Shown here piece by piece: positions 37,554 to 46,959 of a stretch of 57,048 bases of DNA. The stretch covers positions 1 to 57,048 of the forward strand of contig JAGXSD010000005.1 in assembly GCA_018333955.1 (NCBI GenBank). The letters are read 5' to 3'. Positions within the stretch are counted from its first letter, which is position 1; every line of letters begins with the position of its first letter. Under the pieces are notes generated by a model. The model was not told where the DNA came from. It made no database searches and worked only from the letters and a program-made list of their open reading frames with translations. A program made the translations under genes and the position numbers. This DNA comes from Erysipelotrichia bacterium. GTDB taxonomy: Bacteria > Bacillota_I > Bacilli_A > Erysipelotrichales > Erysipelotrichaceae.

Positions 37554-37985
37554 TTAATGAATTGGATGCTGTGTTTCAATATATTGTTTTAATGACATCA
37601 TGGATTGATATGTGGATGCTTTAAACTGCTCTACACTTATACTTGGTGGAATTTCAAAGTCAAACGTAACATCCATAGTCCATAAAATTCCATCTAAAAC
37701 CTCTTCAAAATAGTTTTCACATCGATTTGTAACACCATCCATGTGATAAAGAATGACACAATGATGCGGTAAATCCACCGATTCTATGTACTCATCCATA
37801 ACAATGCGTTGTTTATTTTGAATATACACCAACTTACCAAGAGATCCAGCTTGACCCTGTTCACCATCAACACGTTCAAAATGATCAAATTGAGGTTGCC
37901 AAAGTGGCATTTTCTCATAATCAAACAACAACTCTCCGATTAAATGAATGTTGGTATCAATTAATACCGCGACTTGATAATTCAT
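37554..37985 (-). CDS. SRPBCC/START-like domain protein
   Basis: 143 residues with the SRPBCC ligand-cavity pattern: an initial strand ([11 protein letters not shown]), two small helices ([23 protein letters not shown]), a run of beta strands, and a long C-terminal helix ([23 protein letters not shown]). The family binds hydrophobic ligands. It overlaps msrB by four bases as the last gene of the operon. Ligand unknown. Confidence 0.8.
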   Translation of the reverse strand: MNYQVAVLIDTNIHLIGELLFDYEKMPLWQPQFDHFERVDGEQGQAGSLGKLVYIQNKQRIVMDEYIESVDLPHHCVILYHMDGVTNRCENYFEEVLDGILWTMDVTFDFEIPPSISVEQFKASTYQSMMSLKQYIETQHPIH

Positions 37986-38422
37986 GATTCAAACAACTGA
38001 AGATACTCTTCATATCCTTCCTTTTTAAGGTCTTCTTTCGCAATAAAGCGTAGTGCAGCACCATTAATACAGTAGCGAAGGCCACCACGATCTTTGGGAC
38101 CATCATCAAATACATGGCCTAGATGGGAATCCGCAATAAGACTGCGAACTTCAGTACGAAACATAAAATGAGATGTATCCTTTTTACGAACTATAGTGGA
38201 GATAGGTTGTGTAAATGAAGGCCAACCACACCCACTATCAAATTGATCTCTTGATGAAAACAATGGTTCTCCAGAAACTATATCCACGTAAATACCTTCT
38301 CGAGTATTATGTTCAAACTCACTTGTGAAAGGACGTTCAGTTCCATTTTCTTGAGTGACATGATACGCCAGAGGAGACAATGTTTTCTTGAGTGTTTCTT
38401 TATCTGGTTTATTAAACTTCAT
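37982..38422 (-). CDS. msrB: Peptide-methionine (R)-S-oxide reductase
   Basis: 146 residues. Reduces R-methionine sulfoxide in proteins. The catalytic Cys is in [12 protein letters not shown], a further Cys is in [10 protein letters not shown], and GHVFDDGP is present. The two CxxC zinc pairs of many MsrB proteins are absent, as in other Gram-positive forms. It overlaps coaD and the SRPBCC gene by four bases on each side. msrA is not adjacent. Confidence 0.95.
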   Translation of the reverse strand: MKFNKPDKETLKKTLSPLAYHVTQENGTERPFTSEFEHNTREGIYVDIVSGEPLFSSRDQFDSGCGWPSFTQPISTIVRKKDTSHFMFRTEVRSLIADSHLGHVFDDGPKDRGGLRYCINGAALRFIAKEDLKKEGYEEYLQLFES

Positions 38423-38904
38423 TTGACCTCCTTAAATTTATCTTCAACACATTTTAATACTTCCTCAGGAACAAATGGTCTTAAATCACCTTTGTTTTGG
38501 GCAATTTCCTTCACTGCAGATGAAGACATAAATGAGAATTCAGGCTTTGTAAGTAAAAAGATTGTTTCAATTTTTGGATTAAGAATCATATTGGCGGTGG
38601 CTTGTTGAAGTTCAACTTCATAGTCCATCACCGCGCGAATCCCCCTAATGAGGACAGAAGCATGAATTTGCTGAGCAAAATTCACAGTAAGTCCATAACC
38701 CACTGTCGCACTGACATTCATGAAAGGTTTACATACCTCATTGATCATCTTTAATCGTTCTTTTTCAGTGAATAATGGGTGTTTATTTGGGTTTTGCATA
38801 ATGACCACCACAACCTCATCAAAAAGATTACTCGCTCGCGCAATCACATCTCGATGACCGGTTGTAATAGGATCAAAGGTCCCTGGATACATAGCTCGTT
38901 TCAT
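38419..38904 (-). CDS. coaD: Phosphopantetheine adenylyltransferase
   Basis: 161 residues. Fourth step of CoA synthesis: 4'-phosphopantetheine + ATP to dephospho-CoA. Nucleotidyltransferase motifs are [12 protein letters not shown] at 6-17, [15 protein letters not shown], and the ISS-like segment [11 protein letters not shown]. It overlaps rsmD by four bases; the rsmD-coaD pair is conserved in bacteria. Confidence 0.97.
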   Translation of the reverse strand: MKRAMYPGTFDPITTGHRDVIARASNLFDEVVVVIMQNPNKHPLFTEKERLKMINEVCKPFMNVSATVGYGLTVNFAQQIHASVLIRGIRAVMDYEVELQQATANMILNPKIETIFLLTKPEFSFMSSSAVKEIAQNKGDLRPFVPEEVLKCVEDKFKEVK

Positions 38905-39446
38905 ACTTTAATGCATGCAATCACATATTGTGATTGCCCTACCTTTCTTTGTTTAATGATTTCAAATCTTAAAGATAAACTCGACAAGTCTTCTTGACTT
39001 CTTCGCTCGAATACAAAGAGTGTATCTTTATCATACCATGCTTGTTTAAGTAATGGTTCGATAAACCATTCAAGGGACATATCATAAGGAGGATCCATAA
39101 ATATGACGTCAAATACCCCTAAGGATTGATTATGTATGACATGGATTGCATCATCATGAATAAGAATACTTTGAGTCTGCATTTTACATGTTTCTACATT
39201 ACTTCGTAATACTTTAAAAGCCTCTTTATCTTGTTCAATAAATACGACTTCTTTTGCGCCTCGTGATAATGCCTCAAGTCCAATCGCTCCACTTCCAGCA
39301 AACATATCACACCAACGTTGGCCATCACAACGCATAAACATGGCATTAAACAACGATTCCTTTAATCGATCAGAACTAGGACGAGTGGTGTTCGAGGATA
39401 GTGTCTGTAGTTTTAAGGAGCGAAGGCTTCCTGATATGATTCTCAT
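38901..39446 (-). CDS. rsmD: 16S rRNA m2G966 methyltransferase RsmD
   Basis: 181 residues. Starts RIISGSLRSLKL as in the family, SAM motif DMFAGSGAIGLEALSRGA, and catalytic FMDPPYD. The N-terminus matches the family exactly, so its ATG at 39446 is credible although it lies 71 bases inside the 3' end of ftsW. Confidence 0.95.
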   Translation of the reverse strand: MRIISGSLRSLKLQTLSSNTTRPSSDRLKESLFNAMFMRCDGQRWCDMFAGSGAIGLEALSRGAKEVVFIEQDKEAFKVLRSNVETCKMQTQSILIHDDAIHVIHNQSLGVFDVIFMDPPYDMSLEWFIEPLLKQAWYDKDTLFVFERRSQEDLSSLSLRFEIIKQRKVGQSQYVIACIKV

Positions 39447-40623
39447 GATGATCCTTTCTTCTTTCTAACTTATCGTGATGAATGACAAACTGTGAAAATC
39501 CAAACATCATCATAATCGCAAGCTGTGAACTACCTCCAGCGGAGACCATTAATAAAGGGACCCCAGTCAGTGGAATCGTAGCACTTACACCGCCCACATT
39601 TAAAATAAAATGTAGTACTAAAAACATAAGATTTCCAAATAGTATAATTTTGTATTTTTCTTGTTTGACACTTAATGCATGCACAAGTAAAAGTGATATC
39701 AATCCAAAATAACTTAAAAATACAATCCCAAACCCTACAATTCCTGTCTCCTCAACTATCACCGCTAAGATATAATCTGAGGTCGCAACAGGAAGATATC
39801 CAAGTTTTTGTACAGATTGACCTAATCCAATCCCCCAAATCTCACCTTTTGAGAATGCAATTAAAGAATTAAATAATTGATATGAAGAATCATATCGTCG
39901 CTCCACTGGATTAAGCATATCGATGAAGCGATTAAGTTGATAGGTTGGTATAGGAAGTCTTGATAAAAAAGCAATGCCTTCAGGAGTTAGTAAGAATAAA
40001 ACAATTCCAAGACCAAACAATGTTAAAACAAACATCCAAAACTTAACCCATTTCATCCAAGGTCCCGATAACATCATCATACTCATCCATCCTAGCGCAA
40101 ACAAGATGACTGCTGAACCTAAATCGCGTTGAAGTATAATAACAATTCCCACATATGTGAGTGTAAATATGATTGGCCAACCTAATACTCTGTACCACTT
40201 TACATCCCTACGTCCAACATCCCCACCATAAAGTGCAAATAAACAAATGACTAATACTTTGGCGAATTCAGAGGGTTGAATAGTGAGTCCTCCCGGTAAA
40301 CGAATCCAAGCCTGTGCTCCTCCTACGGCTGGGAAAAACAAAGGGAGTATTAAAACTCCAATCATGACCATTGAAAAAATAAAAATAAACTTCTTTAATA
40401 AGTTAAAATTCATCCATTGTGCAATTTTAATCATCAGTATTGTACCTAGACCTAAAAAAAGCATTTGTCGTATCACAATACCTATTAATGATTCTAAAGT
40501 TGTCGTGCTATTCATCGATGCACTTAATACCATGAGAGATCCATATAAACTAAAAAGAATAACCCATCCGTGCATAAGTTTATTTGAATATTTTGGTAAT
40601 TTTAGCGATATAATTGATTTCAT
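39376..40623 (-). CDS. ftsW: SEDS-family peptidoglycan glycosyltransferase FtsW/RodA
   Basis: 415 residues with about ten membrane helices. The SEDS signature blocks are WIRLPGGLTIQPSEFAK, ILQRDLGSAVILFALGW and YILAVIVEETGIVG, with a conserved late segment IPLTGVPLLMVSAGGSS. It polymerises lipid II with a partner class B PBP, which is not in this window. Position beside rsmD-coaD and the length favour FtsW over RodA, but this is not certain. The hydrophilic C-terminal tail (HHDKLERRKDHHENH) is encoded in the overlap with rsmD. The -10 box TGATACAAT ends six bases before the ATG. Confidence 0.88.
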   Translation of the reverse strand: MKSIISLKLPKYSNKLMHGWVILFSLYGSLMVLSASMNSTTTLESLIGIVIRQMLFLGLGTILMIKIAQWMNFNLLKKFIFIFSMVMIGVLILPLFFPAVGGAQAWIRLPGGLTIQPSEFAKVLVICLFALYGGDVGRRDVKWYRVLGWPIIFTLTYVGIVIILQRDLGSAVILFALGWMSMMMLSGPWMKWVKFWMFVLTLFGLGIVLFLLTPEGIAFLSRLPIPTYQLNRFIDMLNPVERRYDSSYQLFNSLIAFSKGEIWGIGLGQSVQKLGYLPVATSDYILAVIVEETGIVGFGIVFLSYFGLISLLLVHALSVKQEKYKIILFGNLMFLVLHFILNVGGVSATIPLTGVPLLMVSAGGSSQLAIMMMFGFSQFVIHHDKLERRKDHHENHIRKPSLLKTTDTILEHHSS

Positions 40624-40629
40624 GTCCTT

Positions 40630-40638
40630 ATTGTATCA
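40630..40638 (-). promoter_or_regulatory. Extended -10 of ftsW, leaderless arrangement
   Basis: Minus strand: TGATACAAT (40630-40638), AAGGAC, ATG at 40623. The AAGGA lies only one base before the ATG, too close to act as a normal ribosome site. Confidence 0.55.
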
Positions 40639-40689
40639 AAGCAGATGAAACTTTGCACAGTCAATCACTATACATTAAGTGTGTTTCTT

Positions 40690-40698
40690 GCTACAATG
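40690..40698 (+). promoter_or_regulatory. Extended -10 of def
   Basis: TGCTACAAT at 40690-40698, about 30 bases before the def ATG, followed by a TTGAGG ribosome site. Confidence 0.5.
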
Positions 40699-40727
40699 TA
40701 TCCAACGATAATTTTTTTGAGGCACAC

Positions 40728-41297
40728 ATGAAAATAAATACAGAGACTATCATTGTGGATCCACATCCTTTATTGCGTGTAAAGAGTGAGGATGTACCCC
40801 TACCACTATCACCTGAAGATTTAGAACTTGCTCATTCTCTGATGCAGTATGTTAGAGATTCTCGTGACCCCGTTAAAGCCGAACAAGAAAAACTAAAACC
40901 AGCTGTAGGCATTGCTGCTCCACAGATTGGAATTAATAAAAAAATCTTTGCAGTTAGCGTTGATATGCTTGATGAAGATGACAACGTTGAAACGATTGAA
41001 TACCTTCTTGTTAATCCTAAGCTGATTGCACATTCAAAGCGTGAATGTGCTCTTAAAAGTGGAGAAGGATGTCTTTCGATAGAAACTGAGTATGAAGGAT
41101 TAGTCTACCGATATGAACGCGTGACATTTAAAGCTTTTGATGTTTTACAAAATCAAGAAATTATTATCAAAGAAAGTGATTATGTTGGAATCGTATTACA
41201 ACACGAATATGACCATCTACTAGGAGTACTATTTTATGACCGAATTAACAAGACCAACCCTTGGAAAGAAAAAGACAATGCAACCATCATTGACTAA
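40728..41297 (+). CDS. def: Peptide deformylase
   Basis: 189 residues. Removes the formyl group from nascent proteins. Motifs: GIAAPQIG (about 63-70), EGCLSIE (metal Cys), and HEYDHL (metal His pair and catalytic Glu). The ATG at 40728 follows TTGAGG; the longer frame from 40614 is not supported. The last 62 bases are shared with the start of rnjA, and the two genes form one operon. Confidence 0.96.
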   Translation: MKINTETIIVDPHPLLRVKSEDVPLPLSPEDLELAHSLMQYVRDSRDPVKAEQEKLKPAVGIAAPQIGINKKIFAVSVDMLDEDDNVETIEYLLVNPKLIAHSKRECALKSGEGCLSIETEYEGLVYRYERVTFKAFDVLQNQEIIIKESDYVGIVLQHEYDHLLGVLFYDRINKTNPWKEKDNATIID

Positions 41298-43011
41298 ATC
41301 AACTGAACCATCCCCTTCATTCTCCCAACCTTTACCAACCGATACTTTAGTTTATGCCTTAGGTGGGCTTAATGAAGTCGGAAAAAACATGTATGTTGTT
41401 GAACATGATGACGAAATTATCATTATTGATTCAGGGGTGATGTTTCCTGATGAATCACTATGGGGTGTAGATTATGTCATCCCTGATTTTTCGCATCTCA
41501 TCAAGAATCAACATAAAATTAAAGCTCTTATCATTACTCATGGACATGAAGATCATATCGGTAGTATTCCCTTTTTAATGCAAGTGGTTAAGATTCCTCG
41601 TATGTATGCACCTCGATTCGCAAAAGCACTCATTAATAAAAAACTTGAAGAACGCCGCTTAAACAAAAACATTGAAATTGAAGTAATTACGAATCGCTCT
41701 CGTGTTTCGACAAAACATTTTATCATTGGGTTTTTTAATACTGTTCACTCCATCCCTGATACATTAGGAGCTATTATCAATACTCCAAATGGTCGTATTG
41801 CACATACTGGAGACTTTAAATTTGATTTAACTCCAGTTGGTGATAATTCTGACTATCAAGTTATGGCTTTTTTAGGTCAAACCGGGATTGATATTCTTAT
41901 GAGTGACTCCACAAACTCTGGGGTTCCAGGATTTTCTATTTCTGAAAAGAAAGTCGCCCAATCGATCTTAGAGATTACTCGCAAAACACCTGGTCGGCTT
42001 CTGGTGGCTACCTTTGCCTCGAATGTATACCGCGTTCGCCAAATCATAGAAGCTGCTATTGCATGTGATCGAAAGATTATTGTGTTTGGACGTTCTATGG
42101 AAAATGTCGTCGATATTGCATTAAAACTTGGACACATTCAAGCAAAATCAGAACATTTTATTACACCCGATCAACTTAACCATACACCTGCACATAAACT
42201 TTGTGTTATTTCTACAGGTTCACAAGGTGAAGCCTTAGCTGCGCTATCTCGTATTGCATCAGGAACTCATCGATACATCAAAGTTATTCCAGGTGATACT
42301 GTGGTGTTCTCATCATCACCAATTCCTGGCAATAGCGATTCAGTCAATAAGGTTGTCAATTTGCTTACGCGAGCAGGAGCTAATGTATTGACTAACTCTC
42401 CATTAAACTCAATTCACACGACTGGACATGCTTCAGCAGATGAGCAAAAATTGATGTTGCAACTATTTAGACCTAAATATTTCATGCCTGTTCATGGTGA
42501 ATATAAGATGCTGAAACAACACGCTAAAACAGCGATGGAAGTGGGTGTTCCACAAGAAAATATCTTCATTTGTGCTAATGGTGATCCTGTGATTTTAAGA
42601 GATCATGAAGCATTCTATTCAACTGTACGCCTTCAAGCCGATGATGTCTATGTGGATGGAAGTGATGCATCAGGTCTTTCAACAGCCGTCATCAAAGATC
42701 GTAAGATTCTATCTAATAATGGTTTAGTATCCGTCATTGTCTGTATTGATTCTAAAGCCAACAAGATTTTAGTAAGACCTTCTATAGTTACACGAGGTTT
42801 TGTCTTCATTAAAGATAATCAACCTCTTATCAAAGAAGCGGAAGCTTTAGTATATGAAGCCATCAAGAAGAAAATGGCAACTAAAACAACATTTGGGGAA
42901 ATTAAGAATACCATTAGACTAACTTTAGAACCATTTTTATATCAGAAGACTCATCGTAATCCTATTGTAATTCCTGTTATTCTAAACCAAAAATCAGCCA
43001 TGAAAGGCTAA
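41236..43011 (+). CDS. rnjA: Ribonuclease J
   Basis: 591 residues, metallo-beta-lactamase/beta-CASP nuclease with 5'-3' exo- and endonuclease activity. Metal motif THGHEDHIG, DSTNSGVPG, the beta-CASP block RSMENVVDIA, and HGEYKML near the C-terminal side. Residues about 1-35 are a Ser/Pro/Thr-rich extension beyond the usual start (LPTDTLVYALGGLNEVGKNMY). The ATG at 41236 has TAGGAG at ten-base spacing; an ATG at 41278 near the end of def is the alternative. RNase J1 and J2 are not distinguishable here. Confidence 0.94.
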   Translation: MTELTRPTLGKKKTMQPSLTKSTEPSPSFSQPLPTDTLVYALGGLNEVGKNMYVVEHDDEIIIIDSGVMFPDESLWGVDYVIPDFSHLIKNQHKIKALIITHGHEDHIGSIPFLMQVVKIPRMYAPRFAKALINKKLEERRLNKNIEIEVITNRSRVSTKHFIIGFFNTVHSIPDTLGAIINTPNGRIAHTGDFKFDLTPVGDNSDYQVMAFLGQTGIDILMSDSTNSGVPGFSISEKKVAQSILEITRKTPGRLLVATFASNVYRVRQIIEAAIACDRKIIVFGRSMENVVDIALKLGHIQAKSEHFITPDQLNHTPAHKLCVISTGSQGEALAALSRIASGTHRYIKVIPGDTVVFSSSPIPGNSDSVNKVVNLLTRAGANVLTNSPLNSIHTTGHASADEQKLMLQLFRPKYFMPVHGEYKMLKQHAKTAMEVGVPQENIFICANGDPVILRDHEAFYSTVRLQADDVYVDGSDASGLSTAVIKDRKILSNNGLVSVIVCIDSKANKILVRPSIVTRGFVFIKDNQPLIKEAEALVYEAIKKKMATKTTFGEIKNTIRLTLEPFLYQKTHRNPIVIPVILNQKSAMKG

Positions 43012-43013
43012 AG

Positions 43014-43046
43014 AAAAGATTGGAATGATTCCAATCTTTTTTATCG
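43014..43046 (+). terminator. rnjA terminator
   Basis: A 12-bp stem AAAAGATTGGAA / TTCCAATCTTTT with a 3-base loop (43014-43040), followed by further T's. Shared with the convergent LiaF-like gene. Confidence 0.88.
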
Positions 43047-43673
43047 ATGAATTTCAATAGCTCCAAACATCACGGTATACTTAATCTTTAACACTTTGTC
43101 TCCTTGATTGTTGGTTTTATTTTCAAAACCACCTAATATTGGAGTTCCATCCGCAATGACTCTAACATCATCACCGACTCTAATCTCAGTTGAACCAAAC
43201 ATTGTGACAATATCAAGTTCAACAACATGATCTGGAAACTTTGCATTGCGATAATCAAGTTCATTGGAGCCAAACATAGTGGTAATAGTGGTTGACTTAG
43301 CTTCACTGAAAGCTTGTTCACGACCACCAAATGCTACATCGACACCTACATTATTTGAGACACGGATTATGGGTGAGCGTGAGAATAAGATTCTCACGCC
43401 AATTAAGATTAAGATTGAAGGCCAAAAGAACTGCCATAATGAATCAAATTGAATAACATCTAATTCTCGCAATATCCAAAGGACTGCTCCTAAAAAGATC
43501 AATGATGGAATGAGTTGAATCCGTTTTGATGTTATCATAGCGCTAAGCATCACTAATGCTAAAACAACGGGAAGAAATAATGGTTCTAATCTAGAATGGA
43601 GTTGTGGGTCCACCATGCTCAAAATGATAAGTGCACCTAATGTAATGAAAATGATTCCTAATAATTTTCTCAT
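43041..43673 (-). CDS. LiaF-like membrane protein
   Basis: 210 residues: about four hydrophobic segments in the first 100 residues (LiaF transmembrane domain) and a C-terminal beta-helical LiaF-like domain with the repeated VAFGGRE, TMFGSNELDYRNA and TMFGSTEIRV units. LiaF proteins damp the LiaRS cell-envelope stress system. No LiaR/LiaS genes are adjacent, so it may act with a distant system or be only a family relative. AGTAGGAGG ribosome site. Confidence 0.85.
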   Translation of the reverse strand: MRKLLGIIFITLGALIILSMVDPQLHSRLEPLFLPVVLALVMLSAMITSKRIQLIPSLIFLGAVLWILRELDVIQFDSLWQFFWPSILILIGVRILFSRSPIIRVSNNVGVDVAFGGREQAFSEAKSTTITTMFGSNELDYRNAKFPDHVVELDIVTMFGSTEIRVGDDVRVIADGTPILGGFENKTNNQGDKVLKIKYTVMFGAIEIHR

Positions 43674-43713
43674 AAGAACCTCCTACTTTGATATCTTATC
43701 AAAGGTAGTGTCA

Positions 43714-43722
43714 TGATACAAT
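43714..43722 (+). promoter_or_regulatory. Extended -10 of the metallophosphoesterase gene, leaderless arrangement
   Basis: TGATACAAT at 43714-43722, then AGAGGC and the ATG at 43729. AGAGG lies one base from the ATG, too near for normal use. Confidence 0.55.
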
Positions 43723-43728
43723 AGAGGC

Positions 43729-44577
43729 ATGAAACTACATAAATTAAAAATTAAAAAAAGATGGATAGTCTTTATAGCCATAGTTGTTGCTCTCTTTACA
43801 GAGATGTTTTATTTTTCACTGCGTCGTTTTGATGTTCACATTGAAGAAGTAACTTGGCTTAAAGTTCATGATGATCTTAAAGATTTAAGAATTGTATTCA
43901 TTTCTGATTTACATTATGGATTTGCGATGAATGAAGCGATGCTTGATGATATCGTAAGTTGGGTAAATCAATTGGATGCTGATATTATTCTATTTGGAGG
44001 AGATCTATTTGATCATCCAGCAACACTACTCCCAACTCAAACTATGCAAAGTACACTATCATCTAAGCTCGGTGAAATGCAGGCTAATATTACTAAGATT
44101 GCAGTATTAGGCAATCATGATCATGAATCAGCACTTACTTCTGCCATGACCATTCAGGTTTTACAAAATGGTGGTTTTGATGTCCTCATGAATCAAATGC
44201 AACGTATTGAAATGGGTCAATCCGCGATTCAAATTGTAGGCATTGATTCAAGTATTCTTGGAAGCCCAAACATTGAACGATCTCTCGCATTAGTGAATGT
44301 GGATGAATTAGTATTGGTATTAACCCATACTCCTGACTTAATTACACGACTACCAAGCTTTAAAGTTGATTGGCAGCTTTCTGGTCATAGTCATGGTGGT
44401 CAAATCGCATTACCTTGGCTTGGACCTATCATTACACCTCCCGATGCTCGTCTGTATACACATGGAACATATGAGGTGAATGGCATCCGACTGGATGTTA
44501 CCAATGGCTTAGGTACTACCGGAGTTAAAGCTCGATTATTTGCAAATCCATCAATTCATCTATTTATTCTAAAATAA
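43729..44577 (+). CDS. Membrane-anchored calcineurin-like metallophosphoesterase
   Basis: 282 residues. A basic N-terminus and one membrane helix (about 12-30) are followed by a metallophosphoesterase domain with all five metal motifs: FISDLHYG, FGGDLFD, LGNHDHE, VLTHTPD and SGHSHGGQ. It resembles the YkuE/YaeI-type enzymes, which act on UDP-diacylglucosamine-like or other phosphodiester lipids. Substrate not proven. No terminator is evident before the next operon. Confidence 0.88.
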   Translation: MKLHKLKIKKRWIVFIAIVVALFTEMFYFSLRRFDVHIEEVTWLKVHDDLKDLRIVFISDLHYGFAMNEAMLDDIVSWVNQLDADIILFGGDLFDHPATLLPTQTMQSTLSSKLGEMQANITKIAVLGNHDHESALTSAMTIQVLQNGGFDVLMNQMQRIEMGQSAIQIVGIDSSILGSPNIERSLALVNVDELVLVLTHTPDLITRLPSFKVDWQLSGHSHGGQIALPWLGPIITPPDARLYTHGTYEVNGIRLDVTNGLGTTGVKARLFANPSIHLFILK

Positions 44578-44702
44578 ACCATGAATTAACCCAAAAAGAT
44601 GACATAGTGAGAAAACTTTGTATCTTAACTCAAATAATGGGTAAATAATGTTAATTTTGTCACAAAAATGATGTTTTTTAATGCTTTATGTTGTTTTATC
44701 GG

Positions 44703-44731
44703 TTGTATGAGTGAAAATATTGGTTTATAAT
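44703..44731 (+). promoter_or_regulatory. Promoter of the ICMT-like/GH3/HD-GYP operon
   Basis: TTGTAT (44703-44708), 17-base spacer, TATAAT (44726-44731), followed by an AAAGGGAAAG ribosome site before the ATG at 44761. Confidence 0.75.
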
Positions 44732-44760
44732 TTATTGTACGTGATACAAAGGGAAAGAAT

Positions 44761-45324
44761 ATGACGTACTTAATAACCGGATGCCTTGCCTTTGCTTTTT
44801 TGGTAGTCTTTGACTTCAACAAAATCAAGTTAAGAATTAGTTTTCTTAACACTTTATTTGCGCTTGGATCAGGTCTTCTTTTGTATTCGTCCATCATGCT
44901 ACTTATCGACACCCCGAGGGATTTTAATGTTCCTTTATTGGGGGTCGTTTTTTTCTCCCTGTTAAGCTTGGTCAGCGGTTTGTTTATGTTCTATGCTCTT
45001 TTTGGAGCATTACCCTTTAAGCAAACATATGTTGAAGTTACTCAAAATAAAGTTATTGATTCTGGACTATATGCTTTATGTCGTCATCCAGGGGTGTGGG
45101 GATTTTTCTTTATGTACTTCTTTGCTTTTTTAGCATCAGGACGATGGATCGTCCTTACAGCGTGTATTGTGTGGACAGGATTTGATATTCTTCATGTTTG
45201 GCTTCAAGATGTATTTTTCTTTCCGAAAATGCTTGAAGGATATGAGCAATATCAACAATCAACCCCTTTCTTAATCTTTAATCCACAAAGTTTACAACGT
45301 TGTGCAAATACATTGGGAAAGTAG
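44761..45324 (+). CDS. Isoprenylcysteine/phospholipid methyltransferase-like membrane protein
   Basis: 187 residues, about five hydrophobic segments. The segment SGLYALCRHPGVWGFF (about 101-116) matches the SAM-binding signature of ICMT/PEMT/NnrU-type membrane methyltransferases (G-x-Y...RHP), and the late EGYEQYQQSTPFLI is like the conserved Glu-Tyr region before the C-terminus. Such enzymes methylate hydrophobic acids, phospholipid heads or prenyl-cysteine at the membrane. It starts an operon with a GH3 synthetase and an HD-GYP sensor. Substrate unknown; NnrU-like function without methylation is possible. Confidence 0.75.
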   Translation: MTYLITGCLAFAFLVVFDFNKIKLRISFLNTLFALGSGLLLYSSIMLLIDTPRDFNVPLLGVVFFSLLSLVSGLFMFYALFGALPFKQTYVEVTQNKVIDSGLYALCRHPGVWGFFFMYFFAFLASGRWIVLTACIVWTGFDILHVWLQDVFFFPKMLEGYEQYQQSTPFLIFNPQSLQRCANTLGK

Positions 45325-45333
45325 GATTTTAAT

Positions 45334-46959
45334 ATGACGATGGATCAAATGCTCAAAGAGAAAAAATACCAAGAGATATGGGAAAAATATTGTAGTTTCC
45401 TAGATTTTTCGATTGATGATTTTATGGAAATTCAAAATCGCTTACTCTTAGAGCAAATTTCGATTTACGCAAAATCAGAACTAGGTCAAAAGATTATGAA
45501 TGGACATGTTCCTACTTCTGTTGATGAATTTAGAAAACTTGTACCTTTAACGTCCTATGAAGATTATGCAGATATGTTACTTCCAAAGAATAAAGATGTT
45601 TTACCTGGTGAACCTATCGTTTGGATTCAAACAACTTGGGAAGGTGGTAAAGCTCCAATTAAAGTGGCTCCTTACACGAGAGCGATGATTGATATGAATC
45701 GTGAGTTTGCTTTAGCTTGTTGCATTCTTTCAACAAGCACTAAAAAAGGTGAATTCAAACTTCGCCCTAATATGAACTTTTTAAATGGGATGGCTCCACT
45801 ACCTTACTTAACAGGGCTTCTTCCCTATTCAATCCAAGGAGATTACACCGTCACTTTCTTACCTGATATTGAAGAAGGTAATAAAATGGGCTTTGGTGAA
45901 CGTAACAAAGCTGGTTTTAAACTTGGCATGCAAAAAGGAATTGATTTATTTTATGGCCTAAGCAGTATTATTGTTCGTATGGGAGAAAGTTTTGTTGAAG
46001 GTTCTTCAACAAAAAGTAAATTTGATATTTTCTCTTATGACATGAAAATGCTGTCTCGACTTGCGAAAGCAAAAATTAGAAGTAAGTTTAGTAAACAACC
46101 TATGTATCCTAAAGATGTTTTTGATCTTAAAGGTTTTGTATGTGCTGGAACAGATTCACTTCACTTTAAAAAGAAAATAGAGAAGTATTGGGGAGTTAAA
46201 CCACTCGAGATTTTTGGTGGCACTGAGGCTTGTGCGATAGGATCAGAATCTTGGACAAAGAATGGAATTATTCTATGGCCAAACATCTGTTTCTATGAGT
46301 TCATTCCAATGCATGAATTCTATAAGAACCTAGAAAATCCAAAGTATCAACCAAAAACCTACTTAATCAATGAACTTAAGGCCGATGAACATTACGAGAT
46401 TGTCATTACTACCCTCAAAGGAGGGGCATTTGCACGTTATCGTATTGGAGATGTCTTTAAGTGTTTATCACTAACACGTGAAGAAGATGGAATCATGCTT
46501 CCTCACTTCAGTTTTGTTGATCGAATTGCTCCGGTTATCGACCTTGCAGGATTCACTCGAATTACTCAAGGCACGATTAATGAAGTTATCTCACTCTCAA
46601 AGCTTGATATTCATGACTGGTTTGCCATTAAAAAATTCGATGTCGAGCAAAGACCTTATGTTTCAATGTACATTGAAATAAAACATCCAAAACAAGGTTA
46701 TGGTTTAGACAATGTTGAACTCATTAAAGATACCTTAGAAATTTACTTCAGATATCTTGATGAAGATTACAAAAATCTTCGTAAAATGCTTGGTATTGAT
46801 CCACTACAGGTTCATATTATTCCACTTGGTACTATTAAAGCCTATGAAGCTTCGGTGAATCACAAAGTATTCCGTGTTAATCCAAACTATTTCGATGTTA
46901 CCGAGATGCTAAAAATCGCATCTATGAAGCAAGGGGGTGAGACTTTTGCTACTTCATAA
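45334..46959 (+). CDS. GH3-family acyl-acid amido synthetase
   Basis: 541 residues, ANL-superfamily adenylating enzyme of the GH3 type. Visible blocks: VPLTSYEDYADML near 70, TTWEGGKAPIKVAPYT (variant of the phosphate-binding SSGT loop), IFGGTEACAIGSE (adenine/acyl site), and ARYRIGDVF (hinge-side motif). In plants GH3 proteins join jasmonate, auxin or benzoates to amino acids; bacterial members are mostly uncharacterised. The SSGTTGxPK-type loop is altered (TTWEGGKAPIK), so the ATP-binding loop is unusual. It sits nine bases after the methyltransferase gene and overlaps the next gene. Confidence 0.83.
   Translation: MTMDQMLKEKKYQEIWEKYCSFLDFSIDDFMEIQNRLLLEQISIYAKSELGQKIMNGHVPTSVDEFRKLVPLTSYEDYADMLLPKNKDVLPGEPIVWIQTTWEGGKAPIKVAPYTRAMIDMNREFALACCILSTSTKKGEFKLRPNMNFLNGMAPLPYLTGLLPYSIQGDYTVTFLPDIEEGNKMGFGERNKAGFKLGMQKGIDLFYGLSSIIVRMGESFVEGSSTKSKFDIFSYDMKMLSRLAKAKIRSKFSKQPMYPKDVFDLKGFVCAGTDSLHFKKKIEKYWGVKPLEIFGGTEACAIGSESWTKNGIILWPNICFYEFIPMHEFYKNLENPKYQPKTYLINELKADEHYEIVITTLKGGAFARYRIGDVFKCLSLTREEDGIMLPHFSFVDRIAPVIDLAGFTRITQGTINEVISLSKLDIHDWFAIKKFDVEQRPYVSMYIEIKHPKQGYGLDNVELIKDTLEIYFRYLDEDYKNLRKMLGIDPLQVHIIPLGTIKAYEASVNHKVFRVNPNYFDVTEMLKIASMKQGGETFATS

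Noticed and set aside
44625-44912. 95-codon open frame on the minus strand over the ICMT-like promoter region
   Set aside because: It overlaps a good promoter and a real gene on the other strand, and lacks a ribosome site and recognisable features.
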